64,000 bases of DNA, taken from the NCBI GenBank assembly GCA_018136815.1, contig CM030935.1, positions 1,360,204 to 1,424,203 of the forward strand, written 5' to 3'. Below the pieces are notes generated by a model. It saw only the letters and a list, made by a program, of their open reading frames with translations. It was not told the DNA's origin and did no database searches. This document shows, in pieces, positions 1 through 10,687 of the stretch (its first letter is position 1; each line of letters starts with the position of its first letter). A program made the position numbers and the translations under genes. Source of the DNA: Isochrysis galbana. Taxonomy: Eukaryota; Haptophyta; Isochrysidales; Isochrysidaceae.

Positions 1-179
1 GTGCCCTCCTTTGTCCTTTGACTTTGGCTCCCCTGGAGGCAGGGGGGGGCTACGGTGGTGGTGGATGTCCGTCCGGAGTCCGGAGAGGAGGAAGGGAGCA
101 GGGCAGGCATGATGCCCGACTCTGCAGAGGTTGGGGAGACCCCAATTGAGACGTCCAGCGCGGGACGCACCGAGTAGGA

Positions 180-1240
180 TTCTACACCTGACGAATTGGG
201 ATGGCCCATGGGGCCTGAGGACAATGAGGAGGGAGGCATGCCGGCGCCAGGCGCGGCTGAGGAGACGACTTCGGAGACGCTGACGGGCTGAGGCCCGTCA
301 GCAGAGGAAGGCGGGCAGGCGGGCTTGGGCGAGGGCGAGGACGGCGGCGAGAGCGACATCAAGCGAGTGGCGAGAGGCGAGGGTGAGTGTGAGGAGGGCT
401 GTGATGGCAGGGGCTGGCGAGGCGAGGCGAGTTTGTAGGGTACGAGTGTTACGAGAGCGAGAGCGACGAGAGCGAGAGCGACGGATGACGACTGCCGACA
501 GGACGTCGTCGGATCCAACGATGCTAAGGCACCGACTCACGAACACACCAGAATCATTCACCCAAACCAAGCAAAACATCAAATAACCGAGACCCCCAAA
601 TCGCCGATAACTCAAACACGTCGCAAGAGACGGAGAGAGAGAGCGAGAGAGAGAGAGAGAGAATCCACAGCGATGACCGGAGCGTGTCTTCGTTTTAGAT
701 TTCCCACGAGACGGAAAGTCGAGGAGGAACGTTATGTCGCGCAACCGCGGCGATCACTTTGGATACAGATCGCAGCGAGATATCCTTGCGATCAAAGAAA
801 TCTTGCTGTTGAGCGTGAACCTTCTAGACGTTTCTATCGAGCAACCCTGAGTAGCAACCAAGGGGGAGGGAAAACCAAAAACCAACGGGACCAAGGGCTT
901 TCATGCAACTTGCGTCAAGGAGAAAGATTCCCTCACCCAAGCAGCGAATCTAAATCGATCTCCAAGGGGAGATGGCAAACCAAACCTGATTGCCCCCAGA
1001 AGCAGGTAACGAAACGCGGGGAGATAGCGAATTCAACCTTTTTGCGAGGCACCTGGGAGGAAGAAAGGTGGAGAAACTTCCCTTCTCTTCGAGAGAAAGA
1101 GAGAGGGCGCTCCACAACCCTAGATCCTAGGCGTCCACGCGAAGTTTTTGACCGAGAACGAGAACGAGAGAATTATAACGATAAATACCGAACGAAGAGA
1201 AGAGAGAAGCTTAACGAGCGTCGATTCGCGAATGCGACAG
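180..1240 (-). repeat. Dispersed repeat, inverted partner of 37197-38035
   Basis: Read on the minus strand, this block follows the plus strand at 37197-38035 along its whole length. Shared stretches include the boundary motif TGTCGCATTCGCGA (1226-1239, minus strand), a run of GAGAACGAGA-type repeats, the region around 950-1080, and a hairpin TGACGGGC-loop-GCCCGTCA at 281-300. The two copies are clearly diverged, with substitutions and small indels throughout. The open frames inside (for example 673-1488) are repetitive and not conserved in frame between copies, so I do not call a protein. A shorter relative lies at 52310-52440. The element class is not evident. Confidence 0.7.
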
Positions 1241-2682
1241 GGCGGAGAGCGAGAGAGGAGAGCGCGACTGAGGTGATTATTCCAATCACACAGCCCCTCC
1301 GTGAGAAGGGGAGAGAGTGTCCCATCTCCCTCCCTCCCCCCGCCCCCTCCACACCTACGCTCGCCCCACTGCTCCCTCTCTCGCCGCGCCCGCTCGCCTC
1401 CTTCTGTCCGCTGCGTGAAGAAACATATCTTATACGGCTAGTTTACGTAGTTGTGGGCCTCAGGTGGTACGCAGAGGGAACGGGTTGACATGCGCACGCA
1501 CGGCGTATCCGCGGGGGGACCGATGACCGATGCACATCGCGCCGTGTGATTGCAAGTCATCACAGGTGCTCCGTGTGAATATCTCTTAAATTGTGTGTTT
1601 ATGTAGTTGTCGACCTTAGAGGAAACGCAGAGGAAAAGCCTTAACACGGCGTCTCCCTCGGGGCGCGGGGGAAAGCAGGTTAAAAAGTTGTTATCCAGGT
1701 CTCCATTTAATTTTAAAACAATGCTCTATGAGTCTATGATACAACTGTGGACATTTGATCGCTCATTCGACTGATGTCCACAGTTGACGGAACGACACCT
1801 TTTGACAGCAGCTGCTCCCGTATGGTGTATGGCGTTCACGTCTCGGATGGCGTCTTCTGGTGGTGGGAATTATTCGTACACTGACGCGCGCCCGGCGACT
1901 CTCCCGACGTCGAGAGCGGCGGCACGAGGATGAAGCCCGTCGTGGCCTCCGCTGACGACGGGACGGTGGACGGGGCGGTTGCGAGAGCGAACATGAGTCG
2001 ATGAGCGATGAGTTCGATAAGATGACCAATGACCAATGACCAAGTGTGCTGGTGCCTGGTGCCTGCGAGCGGGGCGCGTGAGCGTCGAACAGTGGGCAGT
2101 GTGCAGTGTGCGTTCCCTTTTCTCCGGTCAATGCGCCCTCTCGCTTACTCCGTCGCTTTTCACTACCGCAAGACTAAAGCCTGCTATTTCGTGTCGACGA
2201 AAAAATCGCTCGTGTCCCCCACTCGGACTTTTTGTTAGAAGTTAGAATTCTGTGGCTAACACGGTCTACAAGTCTACAATGGGTGTACTCCGAGTACTCT
2301 AGTCTAATGTACATGGACATCTCGCGTCTCGTCGTGTTCTCGAGACCACTCTCCCACGAAATTCGCGCGGCCGAGGTTGCCGCCGAGCTCAGAATAGAAA
2401 TAAGATGAGCCGTTTTTAAATGTGCCACTCTCCACACTACTGTGCAGCATACAGACTCTCATACTCTCCCCTCTCGCGGCACGCGGCACAATATAATAAA
2501 GGAAGGCTCCAGGTACAAGCTGCGAGAGCGGGCATCAAAAGAGAAATGAGAGCGGGAGGGGAAGATCTATTGAATCACGACGGATCTTTCCTTGCTGGGC
2601 TACCTCGCCCTTTGCTTCCCCCCACAGAGAAGGGCGGGCGAGCAGCGCCCTCATCAAGAAGCGTGGTTTTGGCTGCAAGCTG
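1241..2682. other. Intergenic stretch, no gene recognised
   Basis: I see no convincing coding region here. The short open frames overlap on several strands and have no recognisable domain or splice structure. The segment is less GC-rich than its surroundings and contains scattered short repeats. It precedes the copper transporter fusion gene and may hold its upstream sequence. Confidence 0.5.
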
Positions 2683-2950
2683 GAAGGGGGGGGGGGCGGG
2701 CGGAGGGAGAGAGAGAAGGGGCGGAAGGCCGGGAGTGGATGCGGGCGGGGCGCGGGGGGGCGCGGGCGGGGCGCGGGGGGGGGGGGGGGGGGGGGGGGGA
2801 CCCCCCGACGACGGACGCGCTCAGCTCGCCCTCTTCCCCCTCCCCCCCCCCCCCCCTCCCCCCCCCCCCCCCGCTCTCGCCCCCCACCTCACCAGGCGCC
2901 CCCCCCCCTTTCCCCCTCCCGCTCCCCCCCCCCCATCCCCCCCCTACACA
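2683..2950. repeat. Poly-G / poly-C low-complexity tract
   Basis: A G-rich block (about 2683-2800) is followed by long C-runs (about 2840-2945). An open frame passes through it in frame with the downstream gene, but it encodes only Gly/Arg-rich and Pro-rich low complexity. The run lengths are probably uncertain in the assembly. I therefore place the start of the next gene downstream, at 2972. Confidence 0.9.
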
Positions 2951-2971
2951 CAGTGCGAGGTCCTAGCCCCA

Positions 2972-5065
2972 ATGGGCACAGTTCATATGCTTCGCCTGAT
3001 CCTTTGCGCGCTCTCCATGCTCGCGGGCCGCGCCCAATTCCTCCCCTCCTGCCCCTCGCCAGCCTCGCATAAGTGCCTCACTGGTGCGCTCCAAACCGTT
3101 GGAGCAGTGGTTGTGCGCGACGTGCCGGGGCTCAAGGAGGCGCGCCTCAAAGCTTTCGTATCCATGGCCAAATGTGCCTCGAAAGACGACGCCGGGGACG
3201 CACTGAGCAATGTGGAACTTCCTGATGGCACATTTCGCCGCACGCTCGGTGCACGCACCGTCCGTGGCGTTCCCGAGGCCCTCAGCCACGTCTGCAAAGA
3301 TGGCGAGGTACCGATGGAGTCGCTCCGCGCCATCGTGGATAGCGCTTCCCGTAACTTTCTTGGGGCCGTAGACCAGCGAGCTCAACCGGAACATCCTGTC
3401 CTTAGCACTCGGTCGCGGCGTGCCTACCACTCGCTCATGGAGGCGGCGCAAGGTGGCCAGCAGCTGGAACACTTTCATCATTACATAGCCAAGGCGGGTA
3501 ACGAGACGGCACCTCAACAAGTGGACCGTGCCGCCCTCCCGCTTCACACAGACTCTGGTCTCTTCATCGCCCTTGTGCCCGCTATGTGGCTCGACTTGGA
3601 GAAGCCCCTGTCAGGAAAACAGCGAAATGACGGTTTCTTCGTTCAGGATGCTGACGGGACTTTTCTCACCATAAACCCTGAGGACGCGCCCTCTTCAGTT
3701 GTCTTCATGGTCGGCGACGGCTGGACGAAGTGGCTCGAGCCAGCGCTTCAACTTCATTTTCGCGCCGCCCCACATGGGATGCAGATGTCAGCCCCCGCAG
3801 TCAACTCACTTGCATCGTCTGAGGCACGGCTGTGGTATGGGCGTATGTTCCTCCCTCCTGATGACGCGCTCATGCCGCCGGTCAGCCCGACGGCGCGCGG
3901 ATCCGTTACCTTTGCGGAGTGGGCCGAGTGGGCCAAATCAGCCACGCTCGAGACTATTGCAGAGGGCGCGCCACAAAATCACGATCTACTTCCCACTGGA
4001 TGCGGCGGCCAAAGGCGATCCCTCCTAGTTGTCGACGCGAACGGCTGTAACGATGACCAAATTCTGTGCTGGCATGCATGCAAGTCGATCACCGATCTCG
4101 AATGCGAAAAAGACAATGCAGTCTGCATGGACGAAGATGACGGTTCCATTTGGACCAAAGATGACCCACATTGCCACAATTGCCGGGCCACATGCCTGCT
4201 GCCACCACCACCTCCACATGAGCCACATGAGCCACATCTCCAGCCACATCTCGAGCCAGAGGGAGGTCATCTTCCACCGTTCTGCACTGGCCCCGGCACT
4301 GCCATGCACATGGACGGCTTCACTTTTATTTCATACGGCGAGTCCAACTGCGTGATTCTTCTTTTCGCCTCTTGGCGCATCAGCACGTCGGCTGCCTTCG
4401 GAGTGGCATTCCTCGGGATCGTGCTTCTCGGCGTGTGTACCGAGGGCATGACATATATCCGCCGCAATGTTGTACCTCGATCCAAGCATCTCGTCGGAAA
4501 ACCGCGCCTATACCGAGTGGCGCTTGGCCTCCTCTATACGGTTCAAGTCACCCTTGGATACTTGCTCATGCTGGTCGCAATGACCTATCAGGTCGAGCTC
4601 TTCATCGCCGTCATCTTAGGCTTGTGCATCGGGCACACCATCCTGAACACCTCCGTTCCAGTGGCAGACACCACCGACCCATGCTGTGTGCCGCCAGTCC
4701 AGCCCCCGCGAGCTCAAGTCGCCGCACCCACCCTGAGGACGATCACAACGGACGTCGGCAGCTCACCTCCACTGCCCTTCCACGGCGCGGACGAACCCGA
4801 TTGTCCAGCCATCGGCAATCCTGTTGGGGCTTGTCATCACTGCATCCTTCATGTTTCCCCCATCTCCTGCGAAGGCTGTTGTGCCGTGGTGTGCTCAACT
4901 TTGCGGTCGGTTGATGGGGTTCAGAGCTGTTCCGCATCACTTGATGGCTCCGTGCATGTCGAGACCACAACCAAAGTCCCCGTTGACGAGCTCATTTATG
5001 CGCTCGAACGCATTGGCAAGACAGTCACCCTCGCACCACTTGTGGAAGGTGTCGCCCAACAATAA
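2972..5065 (+). CDS. 2OG-Fe(II) oxygenase-like / Ctr copper transporter / HMA fusion protein
   Basis: This intronless gene encodes 697 aa. I chose the ATG at 2972 because it gives a clear signal peptide (hydrophobic residues about 5-20, then Cys-containing mature sequence) and lies just after low-complexity DNA; an in-frame upstream extension exists but encodes only repeats. Residues about 150-290 resemble an isopenicillin-N-synthase-type 2-oxoglutarate oxygenase fold, with HTDSG (H192, D194) and RAAPHGM (R264, H268) as candidate iron ligands. A Cys-rich stretch and a His-rich linker (repeated PHEP) follow. From M445 the sequence matches the Ctr/SLC31 copper transporter family: a Met-rich start, a first membrane helix, and a helix pair containing GYLLMLVAMTY. 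The C-terminus is an HMA fold with CEGC (C633, C636). Seen: all of these motifs in one open frame. Inferred: a membrane copper-uptake protein with a lumenal or extracellular oxygenase-like domain and a cytosolic chaperone-like tail. Oxygenase activity is not shown. Confidence 0.85.
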   Translation: MGTVHMLRLILCALSMLAGRAQFLPSCPSPASHKCLTGALQTVGAVVVRDVPGLKEARLKAFVSMAKCASKDDAGDALSNVELPDGTFRRTLGARTVRGVPEALSHVCKDGEVPMESLRAIVDSASRNFLGAVDQRAQPEHPVLSTRSRRAYHSLMEAAQGGQQLEHFHHYIAKAGNETAPQQVDRAALPLHTDSGLFIALVPAMWLDLEKPLSGKQRNDGFFVQDADGTFLTINPEDAPSSVVFMVGDGWTKWLEPALQLHFRAAPHGMQMSAPAVNSLASSEARLWYGRMFLPPDDALMPPVSPTARGSVTFAEWAEWAKSATLETIAEGAPQNHDLLPTGCGGQRRSLLVVDANGCNDDQILCWHACKSITDLECEKDNAVCMDEDDGSIWTKDDPHCHNCRATCLLPPPPPHEPHEPHLQPHLEPEGGHLPPFCTGPGTAMHMDGFTFISYGESNCVILLFASWRISTSAAFGVAFLGIVLLGVCTEGMTYIRRNVVPRSKHLVGKPRLYRVALGLLYTVQVTLGYLLMLVAMTYQVELFIAVILGLCIGHTILNTSVPVADTTDPCCVPPVQPPRAQVAAPTLRTITTDVGSSPPLPFHGADEPDCPAIGNPVGACHHCILHVSPISCEGCCAVVCSTLRSVDGVQSCSASLDGSVHVETTTKVPVDELIYALERIGKTVTLAPLVEGVAQQ

Positions 5066-6130
5066 GGAAACACAGGCCATCAAAACCTCCAACAGGTTTG
5101 GCCTGAAGTTCATCAAGTCGATGCAGAGGTTTGCATTCTTGTCTGATCAAGTTAGTTCCCACGCATTTTCCCTCGTGGACGCCTGTGCAACTCTGCTCAT
5201 CTCCGATCGCCGCGCTTCATACACTTGCGAGACGTGCAGATGAGTTGTTGCAACATCCGGACGTACTCAAACATTCTACGCATCCCTAAAAACGTTCTAC
5301 GCATCCCTGAGATGCTGCATCTGCAGGAACCCTTCCGCTCTACGCAGGCTGCTCCGTCTAAGAAAAGCCTGTTGGTGGGTGGTCCCCTCGAGTGAGCAGC
5401 ATTCGGTATCTCCCATCCCTCGCATCCTTCATCTCCGCATTCATTTGCCCTTTAACGCATTCCGAATCATTGTCGCGTCAATCACGTCTCAACTCTGTAC
5501 GCGTGCTTTGCGCCTTGGTGATATGCATCATATGATGTATGCATCGGGTCTGTGAAGCGCGCATGCGATGGTCCATGTCTACTTATCAGCGTCACGTCAA
5601 CATCCCTCGGCAGAGAACATAGGCGCTTCAGTAGCCTTCGTGCACATACACCATACGCGTAAGACATGATTGAAGCATCGCTCTCAATGCATTCCCCAGC
5701 TCCATGAAAGCCAGACAATAGCATAATTTCGCACACATACAGCTCTATGTGGACTTCGCTGCTTTTTGTCAAGACCATTCTTTTTGGCTTGTCCCACCGT
5801 TGCCAACGAGGTGTCTCGAGGTTTCGTTCTCGCACAAGGTCTTTCTTCTCGGCCTTTCGTTTCTTTGAGTAGCATCTTCTTTCGTGCGTTTACGTTAGTT
5901 CTGGATTCTTTTGTTGGTTGGTGAGTGGTGTCCGGAGTAATGATGGGCCGTGTCGTCGTCGCCTTGCGGCGCAATGTCGCGTGCATCTTCAACTCCCAAG
6001 ACTCCAATACCCCCCCTCTCACTCCCTCACAAAGAAGGCTCCTACTTTTAGCTTTTAGCTGAAGGTCGCGTTCCGTCGAATATGGAACAGTCTCGGTTGA
6101 GCCATCAAATGTCCATGGTAATAGATAAGT
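5066..6130. other. Intergenic stretch, no gene recognised
   Basis: Nothing here supports a gene. The long minus-strand open frame at 5684-6517 has no recognisable domain and runs into repeat sequence at its 5' side. Confidence 0.5.
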
Positions 6131-6220
6131 AAAAAACCTTTTAATATTCTCGCCTCGCACGGCTGGCACTGAGTCACTTTCTCGTAGCCACGCCCCCTTC
6201 CCCTTCCCTTCCTCACCCTC
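6131..6220 (-). mobile_element. Severely 5'-truncated LINE, 3' tail only
   Basis: On the minus strand this reads GGCGTGGCTAC, then GGCGAGAATATTAAAAGG and an oligo-T run. It is the 3' end shared with the longer LINE copies in the window (13193-13221, 42652-42693 and others). No coding part remains. Confidence 0.75.
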
Positions 6221-6229
6221 ATTCCCCGC

Positions 6230-6480
6230 AACTAACTTTATAGTTGGTTGCCATGGAGCGCGGCGCCGCTCCCCACCTCTCCTTCGGGCCCCCCGCCGCG
6301 GGCGCCCCCCCAGCACCCATGGAGCTGTCGCTGGCGAAGCGACCGCGTCCGCCCGCAGAGGCCGAGCAGGTGAGCGCGACCCCGGTCGCGCCGCACGGCC
6401 CGTGGCCCCGGCCACACCAAGGAAGGCAGCCATGCTGGCCCACCCCATGGTGGGCCACAGGCTGTGACAAGCACCACACC
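6230..6480 (+). repeat. Dispersed repeat with palindromic leader and conserved short ORF start
   Basis: The block begins with AACTAACTTTATAGTTGGTT, an imperfect palindrome, followed at once by CATGG. The open frame starting at 6253 (MERGAAPHLSFG...) is closely matched by the one at 39499 (MERAAAPLLSFG...); both go on to a SLxKRPRPPAE stretch. The shared start suggests the 5' end of a transposable element family, possibly an ORF1-like start. I see no known domain. Confidence 0.5.
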
Positions 6481-6694
6481 AGCACCAGACCAAGAGAGAC
6501 AACCACCCACCAGGCATGCCTTATGGTAGAGGCCTCTCTCACCCTGGTGACGGCCGCGCTGCCTCGGCGGCGCGGCCCGAGACCGGGTGGCCCTTATGGG
6601 CACAAACTCAACACCACCAGCAAAGCGCACATGGACACTGACCCACCAATAGCTCAGCACAAAACCCCACAAATGAGAGACTGCTTGGATGCGC

Positions 6695-7236
6695 CTTGGG
6701 ACGAGGCTAGTGTTTTCGCTAACTTGTAGTCTACCTTTCTCGTTTTCGATGAATACGGGGGTGCTGAATTCCAGTGGTTTCTTAAGTTTGGGCTTCCTCC
6801 TCTGGGCGGCTTTATGCGTGCGCACGGAGCAGTGCATGCGATTTTGGTGGGGTAAGTAAGGACCCCTAACCAAGGTGGTGAACCTCACTAGTGTAGACTC
6901 TAAGATCGGTATGTGTATGTAGTGGTACTCGTGTGACTCAAAGCTTCAACTCTGTAGAAATCTCTTAGTATGTATTTCCACGCTATCACGTACAACGCTT
7001 TTAGTAAAACTGTTAGGCTTTCGGGTGTGTTCGTACCGGGGTATGCGAATAATCTATCCTTCGTTTTCTGTGTGCGTGACCTTCCGGGGGAAGGGGTGTG
7101 GTTATTGAGGGCATCTATGGTCTCGAATATGGTTTTCGTCGTCGCGGGACACCACGCTAGATGGCACGAGTTTTCTCGGTATCGGCGACACAGTCTACAC
7201 ATATCTGTCGGACTGTGGACTGTCTGCGAACCTATT
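6695..7236 (-). pseudogene. 5'-truncated LINE fragment (reverse-transcriptase C-terminal region)
   Basis: The minus strand encodes the C-terminal part of the same LINE protein found intact at 25261-26889. It carries the zinc knuckle CRLCRRYRENSCHLAWC and the downstream RLFAYPGTNTPESL segment, interrupted by small frameshifts. Its 3' end lacks the usual tail. At 7237 it abuts a piece of the palindrome-led dispersed repeat. A near-identical copy lies at 16768-17235 in the duplicated segment. Confidence 0.8.
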
Positions 7237-7410
7237 TCTGGTGAGCCTGCCAGGGGCAGAGAGTGGGTCAGCAGGGGCCAGTGTGCTCCTGGCAAGCCAT
7301 CAGGCATGCCAGGAGCATGGTGGGTGGTTCCTCCCCCATGGCAGGGGCGGAGGAGTGGAGAGCGGGGGGGGCTCATGCCCCCCCATGGGCAAACTAAGTA
7401 TACGCTGAGT
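7237..7410 (-). repeat. Fragment of palindrome-led dispersed repeat
   Basis: The minus strand gives the AACTAAG half-palindrome (around 7391) next to the GCCCATGGGGGGGC block, then a stretch rich in GGAGGAACC and GGCATGCCTGATGGCTTGCC. The same order occurs at 15617-15760, 29638-29775, 51459-51600 and 53090-53240. Confidence 0.7.
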
Positions 7411-7893
7411 CCAGTACAGCATAACACAAAAGGCCTGCCTCGAACGCGCACTCCAAGCCGGGCCCATGGTAGCATGGTAGCGCACCTGGGCCGCACCCCC
7501 GAAACCGAAACCAAAGAAAAGGAACGAGGGGGGGAAGGCAAAGATGCGGAGGGAAGGGAAGAAAGGGCGGTGTCGTACGTGAGGTAGAGTCTACCGATCT
7601 AGCAGTAGGTGTTAGCCCAGAATCTTCAGAAAATTTTCTTCCGATAGTAAGGTAGTGAGACCTGGATTTTAGTAGAAGTCAGCCCAGAATCTTCAGATGT
7701 TTTTTTTGATGGCCCTCGCGAGCGCGCGCGTACCTGACAACTAGCACTCGCCCCATACAAGTGTTTTCGTTCGCGCTTGCTGCTCGCGTCTCACTGGATA
7801 GGTACGAGGTGAGGTGTCACTGATCCATAATCCGAGGTACACTCATCTACCATTTGAGCAAGCCTTTGCACTTGCAGACTTTTCACTCCTTGT

Positions 7894-9524
7894 CTACTCT
7901 TGGATGATTTCCTCCGAGTGGGGACCAAAGGGTTCGAATGCAAGGTGATCTTTCGTGACGCCAAGCTGATTCAGTTGTGCGGCTATCGACTTCATCCATT
8001 CGGGAGGCCCGCAGAAGAAGTACATTGCATCCTTTGCATTCGCGCCGAGTGGGAGCAAGTCCGTCACCTGATTTAGGTCCATCCTGCCCTCAAAATGGTA
8101 TGCCGCGTCTGGGGCATCGCTCTGCAGGGGGCGGTCTTCTTCACGGGGCTCCTCATACCATACACGGCGGCGGAGACTGCCGCTACGCCCGAATCCACGC
8201 AGCATCTCACGGTAGGGATGCTCTCCACCGTGCCGAGATGCGTGCAGCCACGTCACCGGATGTCCCAATGAAGGATCGGAGCTCCCTTGGATGAGGGAGA
8301 GCATCGAGAGCACAGGCGTCATGCCAATCCCTACGAAGACATCGGCGAAAGCTCGTGAGTGGAGTCAGCCTTGTGTTCAGTTTGTGGGAGGGCTGGCTGC
8401 GACGCGGCGCTGACCTGCTGATATAAATACCACAGGCGCCGTTTGGTGGGCGATCCAAAGCTTATGAGCATTTGCCATGTTGAAGTCTCCATGGGGAGGC
8501 GAGAGAGGAACGACATCTCCGGGAAGCACACTGTCGTGAATATATGGTGAGACGAGCCCCTTCTTCTCCCGCTTCACCAGGATTGTGTAGGATTCCGACG
8601 ATGGCGCCTGTTAGAACCAACATTGAGGTGACTATCAAGCGTACAAGGCATGCCACAACAGAACTAGCGAAGGGCCGCCACGGCATCAAGGAAAGCAGGA
8701 TAAGAATCGCCTGCCACATGCCGCCCACAACGCGATGACACGAGGTGCGCACCGAGCAGATTGAGTAGTGCCTTGGCTGCCGGTGCTCCCACTCTGGAGG
8801 ATGGAACCAAAGAGTGGTATATTGTCCTGGAATGTGCTTAGCCACAGGCTTGCCATCCGTGGGCTGGAATTCCAGCTTGAATGTCTCGTCAGACACCTTC
8901 TCCTTTGACACCAGCTTGAAATCACGCATTCCGCGCCAGCCACCTGGCAAAGATTCGACCTACACGCGCAAGCGGATTCAGTAAGGATGCGAAAGCGTAC
9001 GCACAGCATATGCGCTCAAGCGGAAGCGGGCAGCTTGCCTGTTTGTAGATGGCCTCCTCACGCTCAATGCACGCCTTAGCGAGGACACCATAGAAATCGC
9101 CCCACGCGTTTAGTACGTCCTTTGGCGGCGAGAGGCAATCATCGATCGCGGCGAGCAAGTTCGCACCCACAACACCATACTGTGCAGGTGTCACGTGGAG
9201 CGCGCAGTGCTTCTGGTTGATGGGCTCAAGGAACCCATCTGGGATGGGCTTACCCTCGAGCACGGCAGTGGCTGAGACCGCGATCGAGTTGAATAGCGCC
9301 TTAGGCTGCGCCCCACCTGCCTGGTTGCGCACATTGAACGTGTCGAGCAGCTCAGGGTGCTCACGGAACATGCGGTCGTAGAATGTCTTGGTGAGCTTGG
9401 TGCCGAGCTCAGCGACCGCAGGGAGCGTGGCGCGCATCATGCCGAGCGTCGCCTCGGGAAGAACGGGGGCAGCTGTCGAGAGGGCGCGCTTATACGGCGT
9501 GCGTCGTAGTGTGTGCGCCATCAT
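7894..9524 (-). CDS. Flavohemoglobin (nitric oxide dioxygenase), copy 1, four exons
   Basis: I join 9039-9524, 8753-8959, 8415-8607 and 7894-8330 on the minus strand. All junctions keep frame and give 440 aa. Exon 1 encodes the globin domain (proximal-histidine region NQKHCALHV) after a basic, Ser/Ala-rich N-terminus of about 25 residues that could be a mitochondrial presequence. The later exons encode the FAD-binding reductase domain (PRHYSICS, then SYTILVKRE, then PPHGDF) and the NAD-binding domain (ISAGIGMTPV, FFCGPPEWM, FEPFGPH). The family converts NO and O2 to nitrate using NAD(P)H, with heme and FAD. Intron 1 starts GCAAGC and ends TAG, a GC-AG intron; introns 2 and 3 are GT-AG. The gene is complete, slightly longer than the usual ~400 aa because of the N-terminal extension. 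Confidence 0.93.
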
Positions 9525-9678
9525 GATGGAGAGGAGGCCGGGGGCAGTGGCTCACCAGTAGAGAGGGAAGCAGCGGCAGGAGGAGGGGAGGGGCGCTCCG
9601 AGAGGTGCGAGTTGCGTGGAGATGGGGCGGTTGCAATCATATGCCTGAGGAGAGGAAGGAGAAGGAAGAGAGCCGGAG

Positions 9679-9679
<1 letters not shown>

Positions 9680-9759
<80 letters not shown>
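9680..9759. repeat. (GA)n microsatellite
   Basis: About 80 bp of nearly pure GA dinucleotides lie about 155 bp upstream of the flavohemoglobin start codon. Copy 2 (19682-19759) has an interruption and a different length. Open frames of alternating Arg-Glu or Ser-Leu through it are artefacts. Confidence 0.97.
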
Positions 9760-9762
<3 letters not shown>

Positions 9763-10313
9763 CGAGAGAGACGAGAGATAGGAGAGACGAAACGTGAGAG
9801 AGAGAGAGGGGCCGAGGGCTTGATGATGGATGATGTGAGATGGCGATGTGAGTCGGTTGATGAGAGGCGCGGCTCACCATAAGAGTCCTGCCGCGCCACG
9901 TAAAAACACGAACCCCCCCCCCCCCACCCCGCCGCGAATTCCTCCCGCCCGCCCCCCCCCCTCCCCCCCCCGCCCCCCGCCGCTTCCCCCCTCCGCCCTT
10001 TCGCGCCGACGGCCGTGATGAGAGAAGAGACGATGGGTGCGGAGGGAGAGACGGGGGCAGATAATCGGTCAGGCTGAGAAAGTATATAGTGGGCAGGATA
10101 AACCAGCGGGCAGGATATGGTCGTGGGAACCACTTGTATGCCGAGCTGCTCGGTGGTCGGGCTGAGACGGAGGAAAGGAGAGAAGAGAGCTCCTCTGGCT
10201 TTGCATCTCTCCTAGAGCTGGAGTAGGGAAAGGGGCTTTGTTTGGCCGTATGGGCCTCCTCGGCCACGCTCCTCTCGGCCTCTCACCGCGGTGTGATTGA
10301 TGGTCGGCGCGGC

Positions 10314-10425
<112 letters not shown>

Positions 10426-10687
10426 CATCGGAGCATCGGCGCGCTCTCAAACGCCGCACTTCGGCGCAATGAGGGGCTCATCTCGGAGGATGGTATCGCC
10501 GAGGGGCGGGGGGGGGGGGGCGAGAGCTGGCGAAGGGAAAAGTTCCAAGTCTGAAGTTTGAGAGGTCAAACAAAAACGTCGCGCCATCTCACTCCCCTTG
10601 CCGGAAGTCGGGGAAACGCGCGTTCATAAGAGGATTTTTGCCAGGTTCTCGTAAGGTTTGAGGAGCGTGGTTGGTTGGAACAGCTCC

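Noticed and set aside
281-300. TGACGGGC hairpin as a bacterial-type terminator
   Set aside because: No T-run follows, and it recurs inside a dispersed repeat (37927, 52325) of a eukaryotic genome.
2420-2971. N-terminal 184-residue extension of the copper transporter fusion
   Set aside because: Encodes Gly/Arg and Pro low complexity across G/C runs; the signal peptide starts at 2972.
5684-6517. 277-codon minus-strand frame
   Set aside because: Crosses a LINE tail and a dispersed repeat; Arg-rich, no domain or conservation.
9521-10267. Long minus-strand frame of Ser-Leu repeats
   Set aside because: It is a read-through of (GA)n microsatellite and C-rich DNA; length differs between the two copies with frame changes.
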